From Hortaea werneckii (lineage: Eukaryota > Ascomycota > Dothideomycetes > Mycosphaerellales > Teratosphaeriaceae): 64,000 nt of DNA. Shown here in pieces: positions 1-10,658 of this stretch; the first letter of the stretch is position 1; the number at the start of each line of letters is the position of its first letter. The notes under the pieces were generated by a model. The model had not been told where the DNA came from. It was given only the letters and a program-made list of their open reading frames with translations, and did no database searches. The position numbers and the translations under genes were made by a program. The stretch spans positions 852,752 through 916,751 of the forward strand of contig JBAOKB010000061.1 in the NCBI GenBank assembly GCA_037044905.1, read 5' to 3'.

Positions 1-226
1 ACATACCGACTTTGGCCGCGCGGTTCATCTTCAGGACTTTGGCGCATTCGGCGACAGCTGCTCCGGAGTTGTCGATGACATTCAGCATGCTCTATGAAGC
101 AACCCAGTCAGTCCCCGATCTTTGTCTGTCTCTAATCCAGGCGCCCCCGTCCGCTACCACAAGCCTCCGGCACTCCCATGTCTGGAGCTCCCGGCGTATC
201 GAGAGTCTTACCTTGAGTTGAATCAT
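1..226 (-). CDS. MRPL38: Mitochondrial large-subunit ribosomal protein uL14m, 5' part
   Basis: This is the N-terminal part of the bacterial-type L14 protein of the mitochondrial large ribosomal subunit; the gene continues beyond base 1. Exon 1 is 226-212 (MIQLK), followed by a GTAAGA donor. Exon 2 runs from 91 to 7 and starts after a TAG acceptor. It encodes the family hallmark MLNVIDNSGAAVAEC followed by KVLKMNRAAKVG. The sequence then reads GTATGT (6-1), a good donor, so a second intron is cut by the window edge. The match to the MIQ..(S/T)(M/L)LN.IDNSGA start of L14 is seen directly; the mitochondrial assignment rests on family knowledge. The gene is transcribed away from set9, so the two share the roughly 560-base spacer. 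Confidence 0.82.
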
Positions 227-784
227 CTTGGCGGCCTTTAAGCACCTTTATCGGCGGTTCTCAGCCCTAGGAACAGGTATGGCTGTATTCAAGAAGGATG
301 ATTGAAGTCGCATCGTGTTTGCGGACTCCCGAGAAAGTCTCGCGACGAGCCGCGGACGCGCCAGTGCGTGCAGCCGGCCAATTAAGACGCGGCCCAGCCA
401 CGATTTGGCGTAGAGTCTATTGGGAGGGATGAGGGAATCGTGGGGAGCGTGGAATTCCATTCAGGACGCGACCGACTTGCTCCCATACCTCATCCCTTTC
501 GCATTCCGCCCGCGCCTTTTCTCTCCCTTTTTTTACATTTCCCAGTGACTGCGGACATTGATCACCAATTGCACTGGTATACCAACTGGCAATCGAAACG
601 CGCCGGCGCACCAAGATGCACTCCTAACAAAGGCGGATCGAAAGAATGGAGGATTGGTGATCCCTTGTTCAGCTCCTTGTCTCTGTTCGACCTCTTGTTG
701 TTTTTCTCCCCCGGGCCGGAAGCACCAAACACCACGGGATATCCCCTCCGAGACTTGTATGAGTGAGGTACAGAACCGATCAGG
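227..784. promoter_or_regulatory. Divergent spacer between uL14m and set9
   Basis: This non-coding spacer lies between two divergent housekeeping genes and presumably holds both promoters and 5' UTRs. The right half has short pyrimidine runs (for example around 520-540 and 695-712). Short open frames on both strands have no coding character. I see no clear TATA box. Confidence 0.5.
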
Positions 785-3511
785 ATGCCTCGCCAACAGC
801 AAGCTGCCGATCTTGAAGAGGCGCTCAACAAGAAGGGCGGCCTGACCCTGTCGCAACTGGCAAACTATGACGACCTGATCACCGATGCCCTCGTCGATCG
901 CGTCTACTTCTGGTCTACCATTCGCAAGTTGAAATCCACCTACCACGCGTGTCGGGGAGTCCAAGAGCAGGAGGTATGCGACATCCTGCAGAAGAATGTC
1001 ATCGTCAACAAGGAGCCGGCGCAGGCGCACAAGAAGCTGCTGGGGTTACCGGGCATACAGAAGTTCTACCGCGCTCTGAGAACGGACGACGAGAGGGAGC
1101 ATTTCGAGCGCCACCTGCGCAAGTATATCAACATCTACCTGCCGGATTGCCCGTTCGAAGTCGGCACAACGAACCGATATACCATCATGACCGCCGAGGC
1201 CGCGATTATCGCCCGGAGATACATCCGACGCGGCGAACCGATCAAGTATCTGACGGGGATCCAAGTCGAAATGAACGAGCAGGAGGAGCGGGAGCTCTCG
1301 AGTCGCACCGACTTTAGCATTGTCCTATCCAGCAGGCGCAAGCGACCATCGCTCTTCCTAGGTCCGGCCCGCTTCGCCAACCACGATTGCGATTCGAATG
1401 CGCGACTCAATACTAACGGTCCTCACGGTATCCACATTGTGGCGTGTAAGGACATTGTCCCCGGCGACGAAATCACGGTAACATACGGCGACGACTACTT
1501 TGGCGACGACAACTGCGAATGTTTATGCGGGACGTGCGAATCTTGGCAGAGGAACGGATGGGATCCGAGAGGCCCCCTGTTGCGCGAGGACAGTAGCGAT
1601 GAAGAAGACGAAGATGAGGAGGAAGCTGCGCCGGTTCGGAGACCGGAGCCCAGTCGAGCGAACAAGCGGAGGCGAAGCCATGAACGTCCGCTGGAGATCA
1701 ATGATGACGGGGATGAAGTGCCGAGAAAACGAGGTCTTGGTCGACCTCGCAAGCGACAACGTCCTGAGCACTTGAGGAACGGTACTCGAAGATCTGTAGG
1801 GGAAGGGGAGGATTTAGGGGAGGATTTAGGGGAGGATGGATTGCCGAAGCAGAGGGACGGTAAAGGGCGGTTCTTATGTAAGAGGGCCAACAGCCAACCC
1901 GCTTGTGGCGAGAAAGCGCAAAACGCAGGGTATGCCTGGAAGCGTGATGATGGTTCACCATGCGATGGGGTTTTGGAGAGGATCAGACGGATGCTGGGAG
2001 ATATCGGCGACCGAATGAAAGCTGAGCGGGCGGGGTCATCAGAGAAGCCGAATGAAATGGATCTGGCAGAAACGAACGAAGGGAGCGGACTAGACACGGA
2101 GATTCGAGAGCGTGATGGACTCGAGGTTGTGGAAGGCGCGGAATGGCCACGAGACCGAGCAGGCAGATTTTGGCCGCGTGATTTGCCTCAACGCAATGAC
2201 ATGGAGACTGCCTCTCCCGCTCCAGAATACGCCAGAGGGATCTCAAACAGTCCAGAGCGGACGCCGCCCGCTATCATTGTAGAATCAGGGGACACGACTC
2301 CGTCAGAGGCATCGTTGAGGACGAAAGCAAGACTTCCTGGCATCAAGAAAGAACGAAGCTTCTCTTCGCTGAGAAATGTTACGAACGCAGACGAGACGCA
2401 GGAAGATGTTTACAGCGTACCGGACTCTCCAGCGCCAAATTCGCAGCAGTCTGTAAATCCTTCAGTTGGGGAGGAGACGCTAAGACCGGACGCATACGGT
2501 TTCCCTCACGACTCAGCTCCGACTACAGCACTTTCCACACAGGATCTACCAGCGAAACGCAAAAGAGGTAGACCACGGAAGCACGCAAGACCAGAGGACG
2601 TAGCTGCCCCGGCGCATGATTCCTCCACCGAGTCTACTTCGCCATCTTCACGCGGAACAGACAGTGCCTCCACCGGATCACTGGCATCTAGCGCGACTTC
2701 GCTTTCCGTCTTCACCGCCGGTAACATTGCCCAAGACATCTGCAGTATGCTTACGCAGGACGTAGAAGGAGGAGCAGGACAAGGAAGAACCGGCGACAGC
2801 AGCAGCAAAAGCAAACCAGAACCTTCCGGACCCGCCCAAGAAATCAAGTCCGAAGACCCCAGTTCCGGCCAACAAACCCCACGTCGAGGCCGTCCCGCAA
2901 CCCGCTCCAGCGCTCGCTTCCAACCGCGAGACCGCTCTACAGCGCCCATTCGCAGCATCGAAGTCGCCGCCTCGGACTCGGACTCGATCAAACCCGAACC
3001 CAACTCCCCCACCACCTCCTCCACCTCTTCCTCCCCCGCCATCAAACGCGGCACCCCCCGCCTCCCCGGCGACTACTACCTCACCCGCGCCCTCCTCCCC
3101 ACCGCCTACCACCGCTGGGTCCAATGCCGCAACTGCGACATGCACTTCGTGCAATCCGACGCCTACCAGACCCGCATCGCCTGTCCCCGCTGCGAACGCC
3201 ATAGCAAATTATACGGTTTCTACTGGCCTAAGACCGATCGGGAGGGGAAACACGACCCTGAAGAAAGGATTCTGGATCATAGGTGTCTGCATCGGTTTAT
3301 TGACCCCGAGGAGGAGAGGTGTGAGAGGAAGGGACGGAAGACGGTGGTGGGACTGCGTAGGGATTTGAGGGACGAGATTGGGAGGGAGAGGTGGGGGAGC
3401 GTCGAGAGTGAGGTTTCGAATGGGACGGCTGGTGCGGGTGCGGAGGGTAGGCGGTTGAGGAATTCGCCTCGCAGGAGTGGGAGTTTGAGGCGCTCTGGGT
3501 TGATGAGGTAG
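785..3511 (+). CDS. set9: Set9 histone H4-K20 methyltransferase (SUV4-20/KMT5 family)
   Basis: The 908-residue protein is encoded in one exon. The N-terminal 130 residues are the helical region typical of fungal Set9 (LSQLANYDDLITDALVDRV). The SET domain spans about 131-240, with RFANHDC at 196-202 and YGDDYFG at 234-240, the residues that bind S-adenosylmethionine and form the pseudoknot. A cysteine cluster (C244, C246, C248, C251) follows. The central half is acidic, disordered and carries three AT-hook-like GRP motifs near residues 318, 594 and 700. A C-terminal zinc-ribbon-like pair (C781-x2-C784, C800-x2-C803) is also present. The family methylates histone H4 lysine 20 in the nucleus, which in fission yeast serves DNA-damage checkpoint recruitment. 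The start ATG is the first one and precedes conserved sequence. A run near 1800-1835 is a short in-frame GEDL repeat. Confidence 0.95.
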   Translation: MPRQQQAADLEEALNKKGGLTLSQLANYDDLITDALVDRVYFWSTIRKLKSTYHACRGVQEQEVCDILQKNVIVNKEPAQAHKKLLGLPGIQKFYRALRTDDEREHFERHLRKYINIYLPDCPFEVGTTNRYTIMTAEAAIIARRYIRRGEPIKYLTGIQVEMNEQEERELSSRTDFSIVLSSRRKRPSLFLGPARFANHDCDSNARLNTNGPHGIHIVACKDIVPGDEITVTYGDDYFGDDNCECLCGTCESWQRNGWDPRGPLLREDSSDEEDEDEEEAAPVRRPEPSRANKRRRSHERPLEINDDGDEVPRKRGLGRPRKRQRPEHLRNGTRRSVGEGEDLGEDLGEDGLPKQRDGKGRFLCKRANSQPACGEKAQNAGYAWKRDDGSPCDGVLERIRRMLGDIGDRMKAERAGSSEKPNEMDLAETNEGSGLDTEIRERDGLEVVEGAEWPRDRAGRFWPRDLPQRNDMETASPAPEYARGISNSPERTPPAIIVESGDTTPSEASLRTKARLPGIKKERSFSSLRNVTNADETQEDVYSVPDSPAPNSQQSVNPSVGEETLRPDAYGFPHDSAPTTALSTQDLPAKRKRGRPRKHARPEDVAAPAHDSSTESTSPSSRGTDSASTGSLASSATSLSVFTAGNIAQDICSMLTQDVEGGAGQGRTGDSSSKSKPEPSGPAQEIKSEDPSSGQQTPRRGRPATRSSARFQPRDRSTAPIRSIEVAASDSDSIKPEPNSPTTSSTSSSPAIKRGTPRLPGDYYLTRALLPTAYHRWVQCRNCDMHFVQSDAYQTRIACPRCERHSKLYGFYWPKTDREGKHDPEERILDHRCLHRFIDPEEERCERKGRKTVVGLRRDLRDEIGRERWGSVESEVSNGTAGAGAEGRRLRNSPRRSGSLRRSGLMR

Positions 3512-4643
3512 GAGGATGTGAAGGAAGGAAGAAGATGGGGGGTGGGGGGATTTTTTTCATGTGTGTGGATGAGCCATGTGGGGGTTTGGGGGCATAGGAG
3601 GATGCACGAGCTTCTTTCACGATTTTTGCTATGCGGATTACCGTGTCACGGGGGTTATGCCAGAGGTTGGGACTCGAGGATAGTGAGTTATGTGCTTGCT
3701 AAGAGGCCTCTATGATTCTTCCCTTTCTCCCATCTTTTTTTTTTTTTTTTTGCATTTTTTTGGCTTTTTTTTCCTTGTTGCAGCCTCCCTCTATTTTCCC
3801 CCTCTCCTCCACCTTCCAGATACCCTTCCATTCCTATCTTTCGAGCTGCAGTAAGCCAAATAGCACTGAGGGTCTATTTAGTCTACGTCCTCTGGAGAAG
3901 GGGGGGAGTGAGGATTTTTCTTCTTATTTTCTTATTTTGAAAGAAGAAGGGAAAGGTAAGAAGAGAAGAAAGGCAAACCAACTCCCTTCGCCTACGGACC
4001 GCAGACGAAGCTTCGAGGTACGTTTCTTTCTTGAACCCCCGTTTCCTTGCTCCCCCCCTCTCCCGGTGGTACAGCGTACGACTTGCGCATAACTGCATGC
4101 ATGACTACATGCGGTGTGTAACAAGATGATTTGGAAAAAAGGCAAACGCCCCCGGTCAGCATATCGAGGTTTCGAGGTCATGCCGTGAAGCAATTGTTTC
4201 CCTGGTCGACTATTTCTGGTTTCGACTTGCTTCCGCATGAACGCTGTCCGCGGGCAAAAAAGATTTGTTTGCTACGGAATCTCTAGGAGGGGAGGGGATG
4301 GTGGGAGGTTAAGTCGTACGGCTGACGCTGTTTTGCGCCTTTTGGCTCAGAAGTTGCCTCGATCTTCACCGCTCTCTCTCGCCTTTCTCCCCTCTTTTTG
4401 TTCTGTGCTTTTGTCCGTCTGACTTAGTCCTGTGATTTGGCAGCAGGCCTGCATACGACTTTTTTCACCGAAACAATCACTTCTGTTCTCCTGCTGTCCT
4501 TTCGCTCTCCCTCTTTCCTCTTACCTAGACTCTTCTCCAAAGGAAAGGGAAGAGAAGAAGACGCACTAGCCGGAAAAAGAAGACAAAAGAAATAGCAAAG
4601 GAGCAACCGACAGCTGGGCAAATTTGGAGAGAAGATCGAAGAA
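3512..4643. other. Intergenic region with homopolymer and pyrimidine tracts
   Basis: This region separates set9 from the next gene. It has a T-rich stretch at about 3727-3770 and alternating CT-rich and AG-rich blocks (3780-3850, 3940-3990, 4370-4560). The frames open here translate to low-complexity peptides and are not convincing genes. CT-rich blocks close to 4643 fit a fungal core promoter or 5' UTR. Confidence 0.5.
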
Positions 4644-6608
4644 ATGGGTTCAGACTGTTCCCGCCTCGGCAAATCCTACGACCAAATCTACCTCCCCGCC
4701 GACTGTTTCCGACAATGCCACGCCGGCGACCGCTGCTTCTGCGGTAGTCGCCACCGCTCCCGGAAATGGATGTACGTCGAGCGAGGCGGCGACGGGCGGG
4801 AGTACTTCCACGATCCCATGAATTACATGGATGGGTTTATGATGGGCGGTGCAAATGGGTTGGGGAGTGGTCCACTAGGTGGGAATGGTGGGGGTTCGCT
4901 GTTCCCGCCGGGCATCATACAGAGTCCGGATAATTGGCGGCTTAAGGATTTTGAGCGGCTGAATCAGGTTTTGTTGGAGTATTGGAATCGGTTAAGGGGA
5001 CAGCAGATGGTGATGGCGCCGTGTTTGGGCGGTGGGGGGTTGGGGAGGGGAGGTCCGTTGATGCCATCTTGGACGATGGGGGCGCCTGGCATGAATTTTG
5101 GGGATATGATGGGTGCAGGTTGTAATATGGGGGCTAGTCCATTGAGAAGAGGGCGACGTTTCGGTGGGGGCTGGACAGGGGATTATGGAACTTGGGAGGA
5201 TGAGATGACGCAGCGGATGAAACGCATGGAGGAGATCGCCAAGGATTACGAGGACCGGGTCCGCGGCATCAGCGATCATTTGTATGGTTCGACGGCTGAA
5301 CGCCAGGAGGAAATGTATCGGAAGCGGCAACAGCAGATGTGGCAGGACTTTATGCAGGGCCAGCAGACGCAGAACCCGATGGGAATGAATGGGCTTGGTG
5401 GGATGGGAGGTGGGATGGCAGGGATGAATGGTCTTGCTCAGATGATGCCGATGCAAGGTCTTGCGAGTGGCATGAACCCTATGATGGCCGGTATGGGTGG
5501 GTTGGGGGGAATGTTGAATCCGCTACAGATGGGTGCGCTTGGAGGTATGGGTGCAAATCCACTTATGGGTGGCGCTGGCCTAGGTGGTGGCGGGGGTCTA
5601 GACGAAGACAGGCCCAATAGGAGAAGACGTCTTGGATCCCGAAGAAGAAATTCCATGTTCCAGGACGATGACGATGACGACGATGATATCCTCCCCCGAA
5701 GGCGTTTTGGTCGAAGACGTAGAGGCGGGTTTGGTGACGATGATGATGACCTGTTTCCTGGCAGGTTTGGAGAGGGTGAGTAAGTAAAATATCTTGACCA
5801 TATAGCCCATGGACCGTTCACTGACGACATTCCTTCAACAGACCCCTTCTCGCCTAGAAGACGAAGAGGGGGAGGAGGAGGCGGAGGAGGATATAGACCA
5901 CCACGCCGTCCATACCGCCCCGACGGCCCTCTAGGTAACGGAGGAGGAGTAGACCTACCCTTTCGGCCACGACAACATGACCCTTTCCTCCAACCGACTC
6001 GACCACCTTCACCAACCTTCACAGACAATCCGGACACAATCCCACCATTAGCAACCCCAAGACCGACCTTCACATCCCCACCCTTCCCTCGGTCCCCACC
6101 CCCAATACATCCATCAACCGCACGTCCATTCATGGACACACCTTTGGACGACAACTACCCCACGAACCCACCCCCGGGAGGCTTTCACCGTCCCGCTTCT
6201 CGCTTCCCAACACACAACCCTCCATTAGACCCCCTGACGCCAACAGTACCCGGAATCCCAAAAGACATCTACCCAGATCCCAATCTACAAGCAGCCGACA
6301 CTCCCCCACTGGGAGGAGGAGACATACCCCACAACCCACCAATCTCCATGCCCATGCCCGAGCCGGGTCCTATCTCTATCCCCACCGTCGGAAGAGCAGC
6401 ACCCGCACCAGGAAGAAGAGGAATAGCTCCAGAAGACCCAACCTTCCCAATCCCTCCCACCCTGCCACCCAAACCCAGTACCAGTCGGCTGAAGAAATCG
6501 GTAAGTTTCCAAGGCGAGACAAGACATCTGACGCGGCCGCGGCGGGAAGAGGAGGATCGAGGGGAAGGGGAAGCAGGGGCGGAGCCGGGGGCAAGGGATC
6601 TTCGGTAG
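4644..6608 (+). CDS. Unrecognised low-complexity Gly/Met- and Pro-rich protein
   Basis: I do not recognise this gene. Exons are 4644-5775 and 5842-6608, joined by a GTGAGT donor at 5776 and an ACAG acceptor ending at 5841; the phase works and gives about 632 residues. The N-terminus has a short cysteine-rich block (four Cys between residues 22 and 33). Next is a Gly/Met-rich region (residues about 60-310) with a charged helical stretch near 185-235 (EMTQRMKRMEEIAKDYEDR). Then come alternating runs of aspartate and arginine, a glycine run just after the splice, and a long proline-rich tail. No signal peptide or membrane segment is seen. Composition suggests a disordered, possibly condensate- or RNA-associated protein, but that is inference. 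Codon phase is kept across the intron, so it is likely a real gene. Confidence 0.7.
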
Positions 6609-7648
6609 CTGGTTTGGAAGGGGAGGGGGTGATTTGGTTCCATTTGGGCTGTCTTGTAGCTTAGTTGCGTCTTTTTTTTTTTCTTTCCTTTTCCTTTGCC
6701 TCTGTGTCTGCAGAAGGAGGGGAGGAAAGAGATGAGAAGGAGGAGAGTAGTTGAGGAGGGAGACGGAAAAGGAGAGGAAGGGATGGGGTCGCTCGTTAAG
6801 GGGCACTCGAGGGGAAGGGGACCAAACACACAAACAAAAGAAAAGAAAAGAAAAGGCCGTTTGATGCAAGATAGAGTCCGGACAGGTGAAGCTAGTTAAA
6901 GAGGAACAAGAGGGCAAGAGGAGAAGAAGAACAACAACAAGAAGGAAAGGACGCTCAAGCAAGCAAGAGGGGAGAAAAAGCACTCACTTAGAAAACCATA
7001 CAATCGTGACCACATCCTTCCATGTCAATCTTCATTTTCTCTTCTTATCTTTGGGGGGTTTTCTTTTACAAGTTTTTCCTATTACCACTCTCTCTTGTCG
7101 TTCCTTCGTAACAACGCGCCAAGAAAGCGTGGCCAAGGCACAAAATAAAGGTAGTCCCCTCTCTCCCCGAAAGGCGGGGAAACCCTGGGAAAGGGGCAAA
7201 GGAAAAGGGAAGAGAGCGAGAGAGGATACATTGAAAGTATCTTTTCATTTTTCTACACCTACTACCACTCCTTACTGAAAACATCGGATCTAATACATTG
7301 GGCGCTCGCTCTACCTCCCTTCTCTCTCACCGATACATCCATCTCTATTCTCTCTTCTCCCTCCTTCTTTCCTACGGCAACTTGTATCGTTGTGTTCCCT
7401 TGCTGGACCCCATCTCGACTCTCCTACCTTCTCCCCGCGGACCCCTTCATTCCCTCCGATCCTTCCCCAATGTGAGACTTATCCAAAATCGCCCCCTCTC
7501 TTCTTTTGGAAAAAATCATCCAACACGGCCCACGGCCCATTTCCCCCCTTCTCCCTCTTCCGGCCAAGCACACTTTCTCCAACTCCCTAACCGTCCGTCC
7601 CCTCACCCATCCACCCCACACGACCCAATATCAGATGAAGACAAAAGC
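6609..7648. other. Convergent intergenic region, purine/pyrimidine-rich
   Basis: This spacer lies between the 3' ends of the low-complexity gene (+) and coronin (-). It consists of strand-asymmetric blocks: AG-rich at 6710-6975 and CT-rich at 7300-7620. Presumably these are 3' UTRs. No gene or RNA is recognisable. Confidence 0.45.
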
Positions 7649-9615
7649 TTACTGCCCCTCAACCTTCACCTTCAGCGCAGCAACCTCCTTAGTCAAACTC
7701 TCGATCTGCTGGCCCTGGGACTGAATCATGCCTTTAATCTCCGACAAGACATCTTTCAGTCCGCCTGTTGCCGCTGCGGCTCCTGTCCCTACTCCTCCTG
7801 CCGCTGCCGGACTCGACTGAGCCGGGGGTACAGGCGATGACGCCCCAGACGAGGAAGGAGGTTGTGGCGCAGCATCGTTACCAGACGGCTTCCGTACTTC
7901 CTCCACTTTCCTTGCTTCCGAACTGGAAGTCGGCGGGGGAGAGTGTCTGGCCACTTCCGCCGTCTTCTCGTCGCTCGCGCCCATCTTCACCTCCTGGCGT
8001 GCGGCTTGCGCCGCTACGGGTCTTTGGGCGGGCTTTTGGATCTCGTCGAAGGAGCTTGGTTCGGAGTTTGCTGCGTTGCGGCGCTCTTCGTCGTCGGATT
8101 CGTCATCCTTGTCGGCGAATTTCGACGCCATGTTCGCCATCGATTGCTTGTTATCCTCCATCTTCGGCTTCTCGGCCGGGATCGCGGTCTTGGGTGTTCC
8201 GGGTTGGGAAGATGACGGGGTTGGTTGCTGAGGCTCGGATTTGGTGGCCGGGGAGGGCGCGGCACCGCCGATGGGTGGCGCGACGCGGGCGGGTGCGGGC
8301 GCGGGGGTGTCTTCCGGCGCATACTCTTGCGGGTTCTCGTTGCCTTCGTAGAGGTCTCCCATGGAGATCCGTGGTGGGGAGGCGGTCTTGCCTTGTAGCC
8401 ACTCGCCGCTGGACATGGCGGGCTTGAGTCCTACGGCCGGCGGGAAAATGTCGTCCTGGAAGGTTTCCGCCCGGCGCGGTACGATGAAGGAGATGGGTTC
8501 GATGATGGTGTCGTTGATTGTCTTGTAGGCGCGCATGATTTCGTTCTCGTGCGTGTTTACGCCGCGCTTGGGCATGAAGGCCATGCCGCGTTGCGGCTCT
8601 GGAGACTTGTACTCGGACAGCGGCTCGAATTTGTCGTTCTCGTACTCGTAGTACCGGATGTTGCCGTCGCCTTTGCCGGCGATGTAGAGCATGTTGCTGC
8701 CGTCATCCCAGAACGGCATGCCGATTCCGGAGCTGGAGTCCAACAAGGTGAAGTCGCCTCCAATCGGCTTGCTGGGGTTGCGCACATCCCATAGACCAAG
8801 CTGCCGTTCGCTCATACGTGAGAAACCTGTGGTGATGACCCGGTCCTTGTCGCCCATCCAGACAGTCCGGCTGTTCTTGGCTCCAGTGTGGCCTTGGACT
8901 TCATGCGCTGGCTTCTCCTGTCGTACATCCCAAAAGCGCAGCTTCTTGTCACGCGACGTTGTTGTGAGCATGCTTCCGTTGCCACTCCATGACATGGACT
9001 GGACCATATCGTTGTGCTTCAAGGTCAACTTCGGCTTGCCATCTTCGAGATCCCAAAGCTTGACAGTGAAGTCTCCCGAGTTCGAAGCGAGGACATTCTC
9101 GGCCGCCGGGTTGAACATGACATGGCCGACCTTCCTCGCATGGCCGCTCAGCTTCCCGACAGGCTTCACGTCGGCAGGCTCATCGGCATCGGTGCGCAGG
9201 GTGAAGTTCTCGGGCACCTTCCAGAGGAAGATCTTGCCATCGTCCGAGCCGGAAGCGATAATGTCGTCGTCGAAGGGGTTCCAATCGATGTCCAGCACCG
9301 CCGCGGTATGGCCACGGAACAGCGGCACAATCTCCGGCAGCTTGCCCTTCTCTTCCAGCGGTACGACGGCGAATGCGCCGCCGCCTGAGGCCTCCCAGTT
9401 AAAGGCCAGGTACTTGGGGTTGACCTTGACGAGGTTGGTGTCCCATGCGTTCTTGCTGACTCTTACGTTGTCGTAGCATTGTTCCCGTCGCGGAGGCTTG
9501 CCGAAGACATGTCCTAGGAGCACGTGGTTAACCGGAATGAACGCTTTCTTGCCGGGGGATGAGTGTCCAGGTGTCCCTTACGATACTTGGAGGCTCTCAC
9601 GAAGCGTCCGGACAT
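7649..9615 (-). CDS. crn1: Coronin, actin-binding WD40 protein
   Basis: Coronin binds F-actin and Arp2/3 and works at cortical actin patches and in endocytosis. Exon 1 is 9615-9582 (MSGRFVRASKY plus one base) and exon 2 is 9513-7649; the GTAAGG donor and CCTAG acceptor restore the conserved KYRHVFGK junction. The product is 632 residues. The N-terminal coronin signature (HVFGKPPRREQCYDNVRVS) is followed by a seven-bladed propeller, with clear WD repeats such as GSDDGKIFLW, SGDFTVKLWD and SRDKKLRFWDVR. The conserved C-terminal extension (PRRAETFQDDIFPP) comes next. A long Pro/Ser/Glu-rich unique region follows, and the last 35 residues form a coiled coil (LKDVLSEIKGMIQSQGQQ), the trimerisation element. 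All expected parts of a short coronin are present. Confidence 0.96.
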
Positions 9616-10658
9616 GATGAGGAGGTAGTGGCGGTGGAGAGGGGTATGATAGCGGTGGGGGTAGCGGTGCGCGGGGTGTCAGGTCAAGGCAGGCGTTGGT
9701 GTTATTTGGTCAATATTATACGAGGAGGGTCACATGCAAGGATGGATGGAGATTGGAGATTGGCTTTGGGTGTCTGGGGTGGCAGCAACGGGAGCCAAGG
9801 GAGCCTCAGTCCACGCCACGCTCGGCCACGGGAGGGAGGGAGGGAGTGACGGGAGCAACCAGCTGGCGTGGACTCGGATCCGGACCCGAACTCGGAGCCA
9901 CGGCAATGGAGACGAAACCAGGGTCCAGCTGTACGGCTGTCTCGGGGTGTAGGAGGTATGATAGGGCTGAAACGGAAACGGCAGCAGAAGTCCATGGCCA
10001 TGATTGGCCGAATAATCTCCCCCGAGACGGGCGTACCCGCCGTCTATCTGGCAGCGCAATCTCCATTCTTGCAACTGGTTGCTTGCGTGAATGGGAAGAC
10101 ATCGCACGTCTTGTTCTCGAGGCCCAGAACAATACCATGGGACTCGAGAGATCGATGTTCGGCGTAAACAGATCCCGTCAGACTTCATTCCTGACCGTGC
10201 GTATCGCTCGGGGCCGGGTGATATGATTGGCTCTTTGGACGCCATTCTAACGCAGATACTATTCTGTCTCTACCATCTGGCAGTCGGCGGCAGCTCCCAT
10301 GTTACAACAGCGACCGATGAAGATCAGCTATATACGCGGGATACGCATCAGTCTCTGCGAGATGGTCTCTTACAGTTGCGACTTATTGACCTTTCCGCTA
10401 CCCGAGTGGACATCCTCTGGCGATCGTCCCGGCAATGTTACGCCTCTCCACTTGTAACTGCGGGGTTTACCTTTTATCTCTTTCTGCCGGCCACGACTCG
10501 GCCACGAGCGGGCAACGTCTTCCACCACCCTGCAATGTGACCATGCTGAATTATACGAGCTTCTATAAACTCAGCTCCTCTACCGTCTGATCTTCCTGGA
10601 CCACGCAGGTACAAGTATGAGTCTTGATCTTCTCCTTTCTCCGACCTAAGCACACATC
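9616..10658. promoter_or_regulatory. Divergent promoter region, coronin / alpha-fucosidase
   Basis: The 1.04-kb spacer between two divergent genes has no convincing coding frame. A run of GGGA repeats sits around 9829-9848. A TATAAA element near the right edge is listed separately. Confidence 0.5.
10564..10569 (+). promoter_or_regulatory. TATA box of the alpha-L-fucosidase gene
   Basis: A TATAAA lies 95 bases upstream of the ATG at 10659, followed by a pyrimidine-rich leader (CTTCTCCTTTCTCC). This suits a regulated secreted-enzyme gene. Confidence 0.5.

Noticed and set aside
3712..4092. Open frame of 126 codons on the plus strand
   Set aside because: The translation is poly-Phe and low-complexity from a T-rich tract, with no motif and no splice logic.
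5438..6154. Long minus-strand frame opposite the low-complexity gene
   Set aside because: It is a shadow of the repetitive coding strand; its Gly/Pro-rich translation mirrors the opposite codons.
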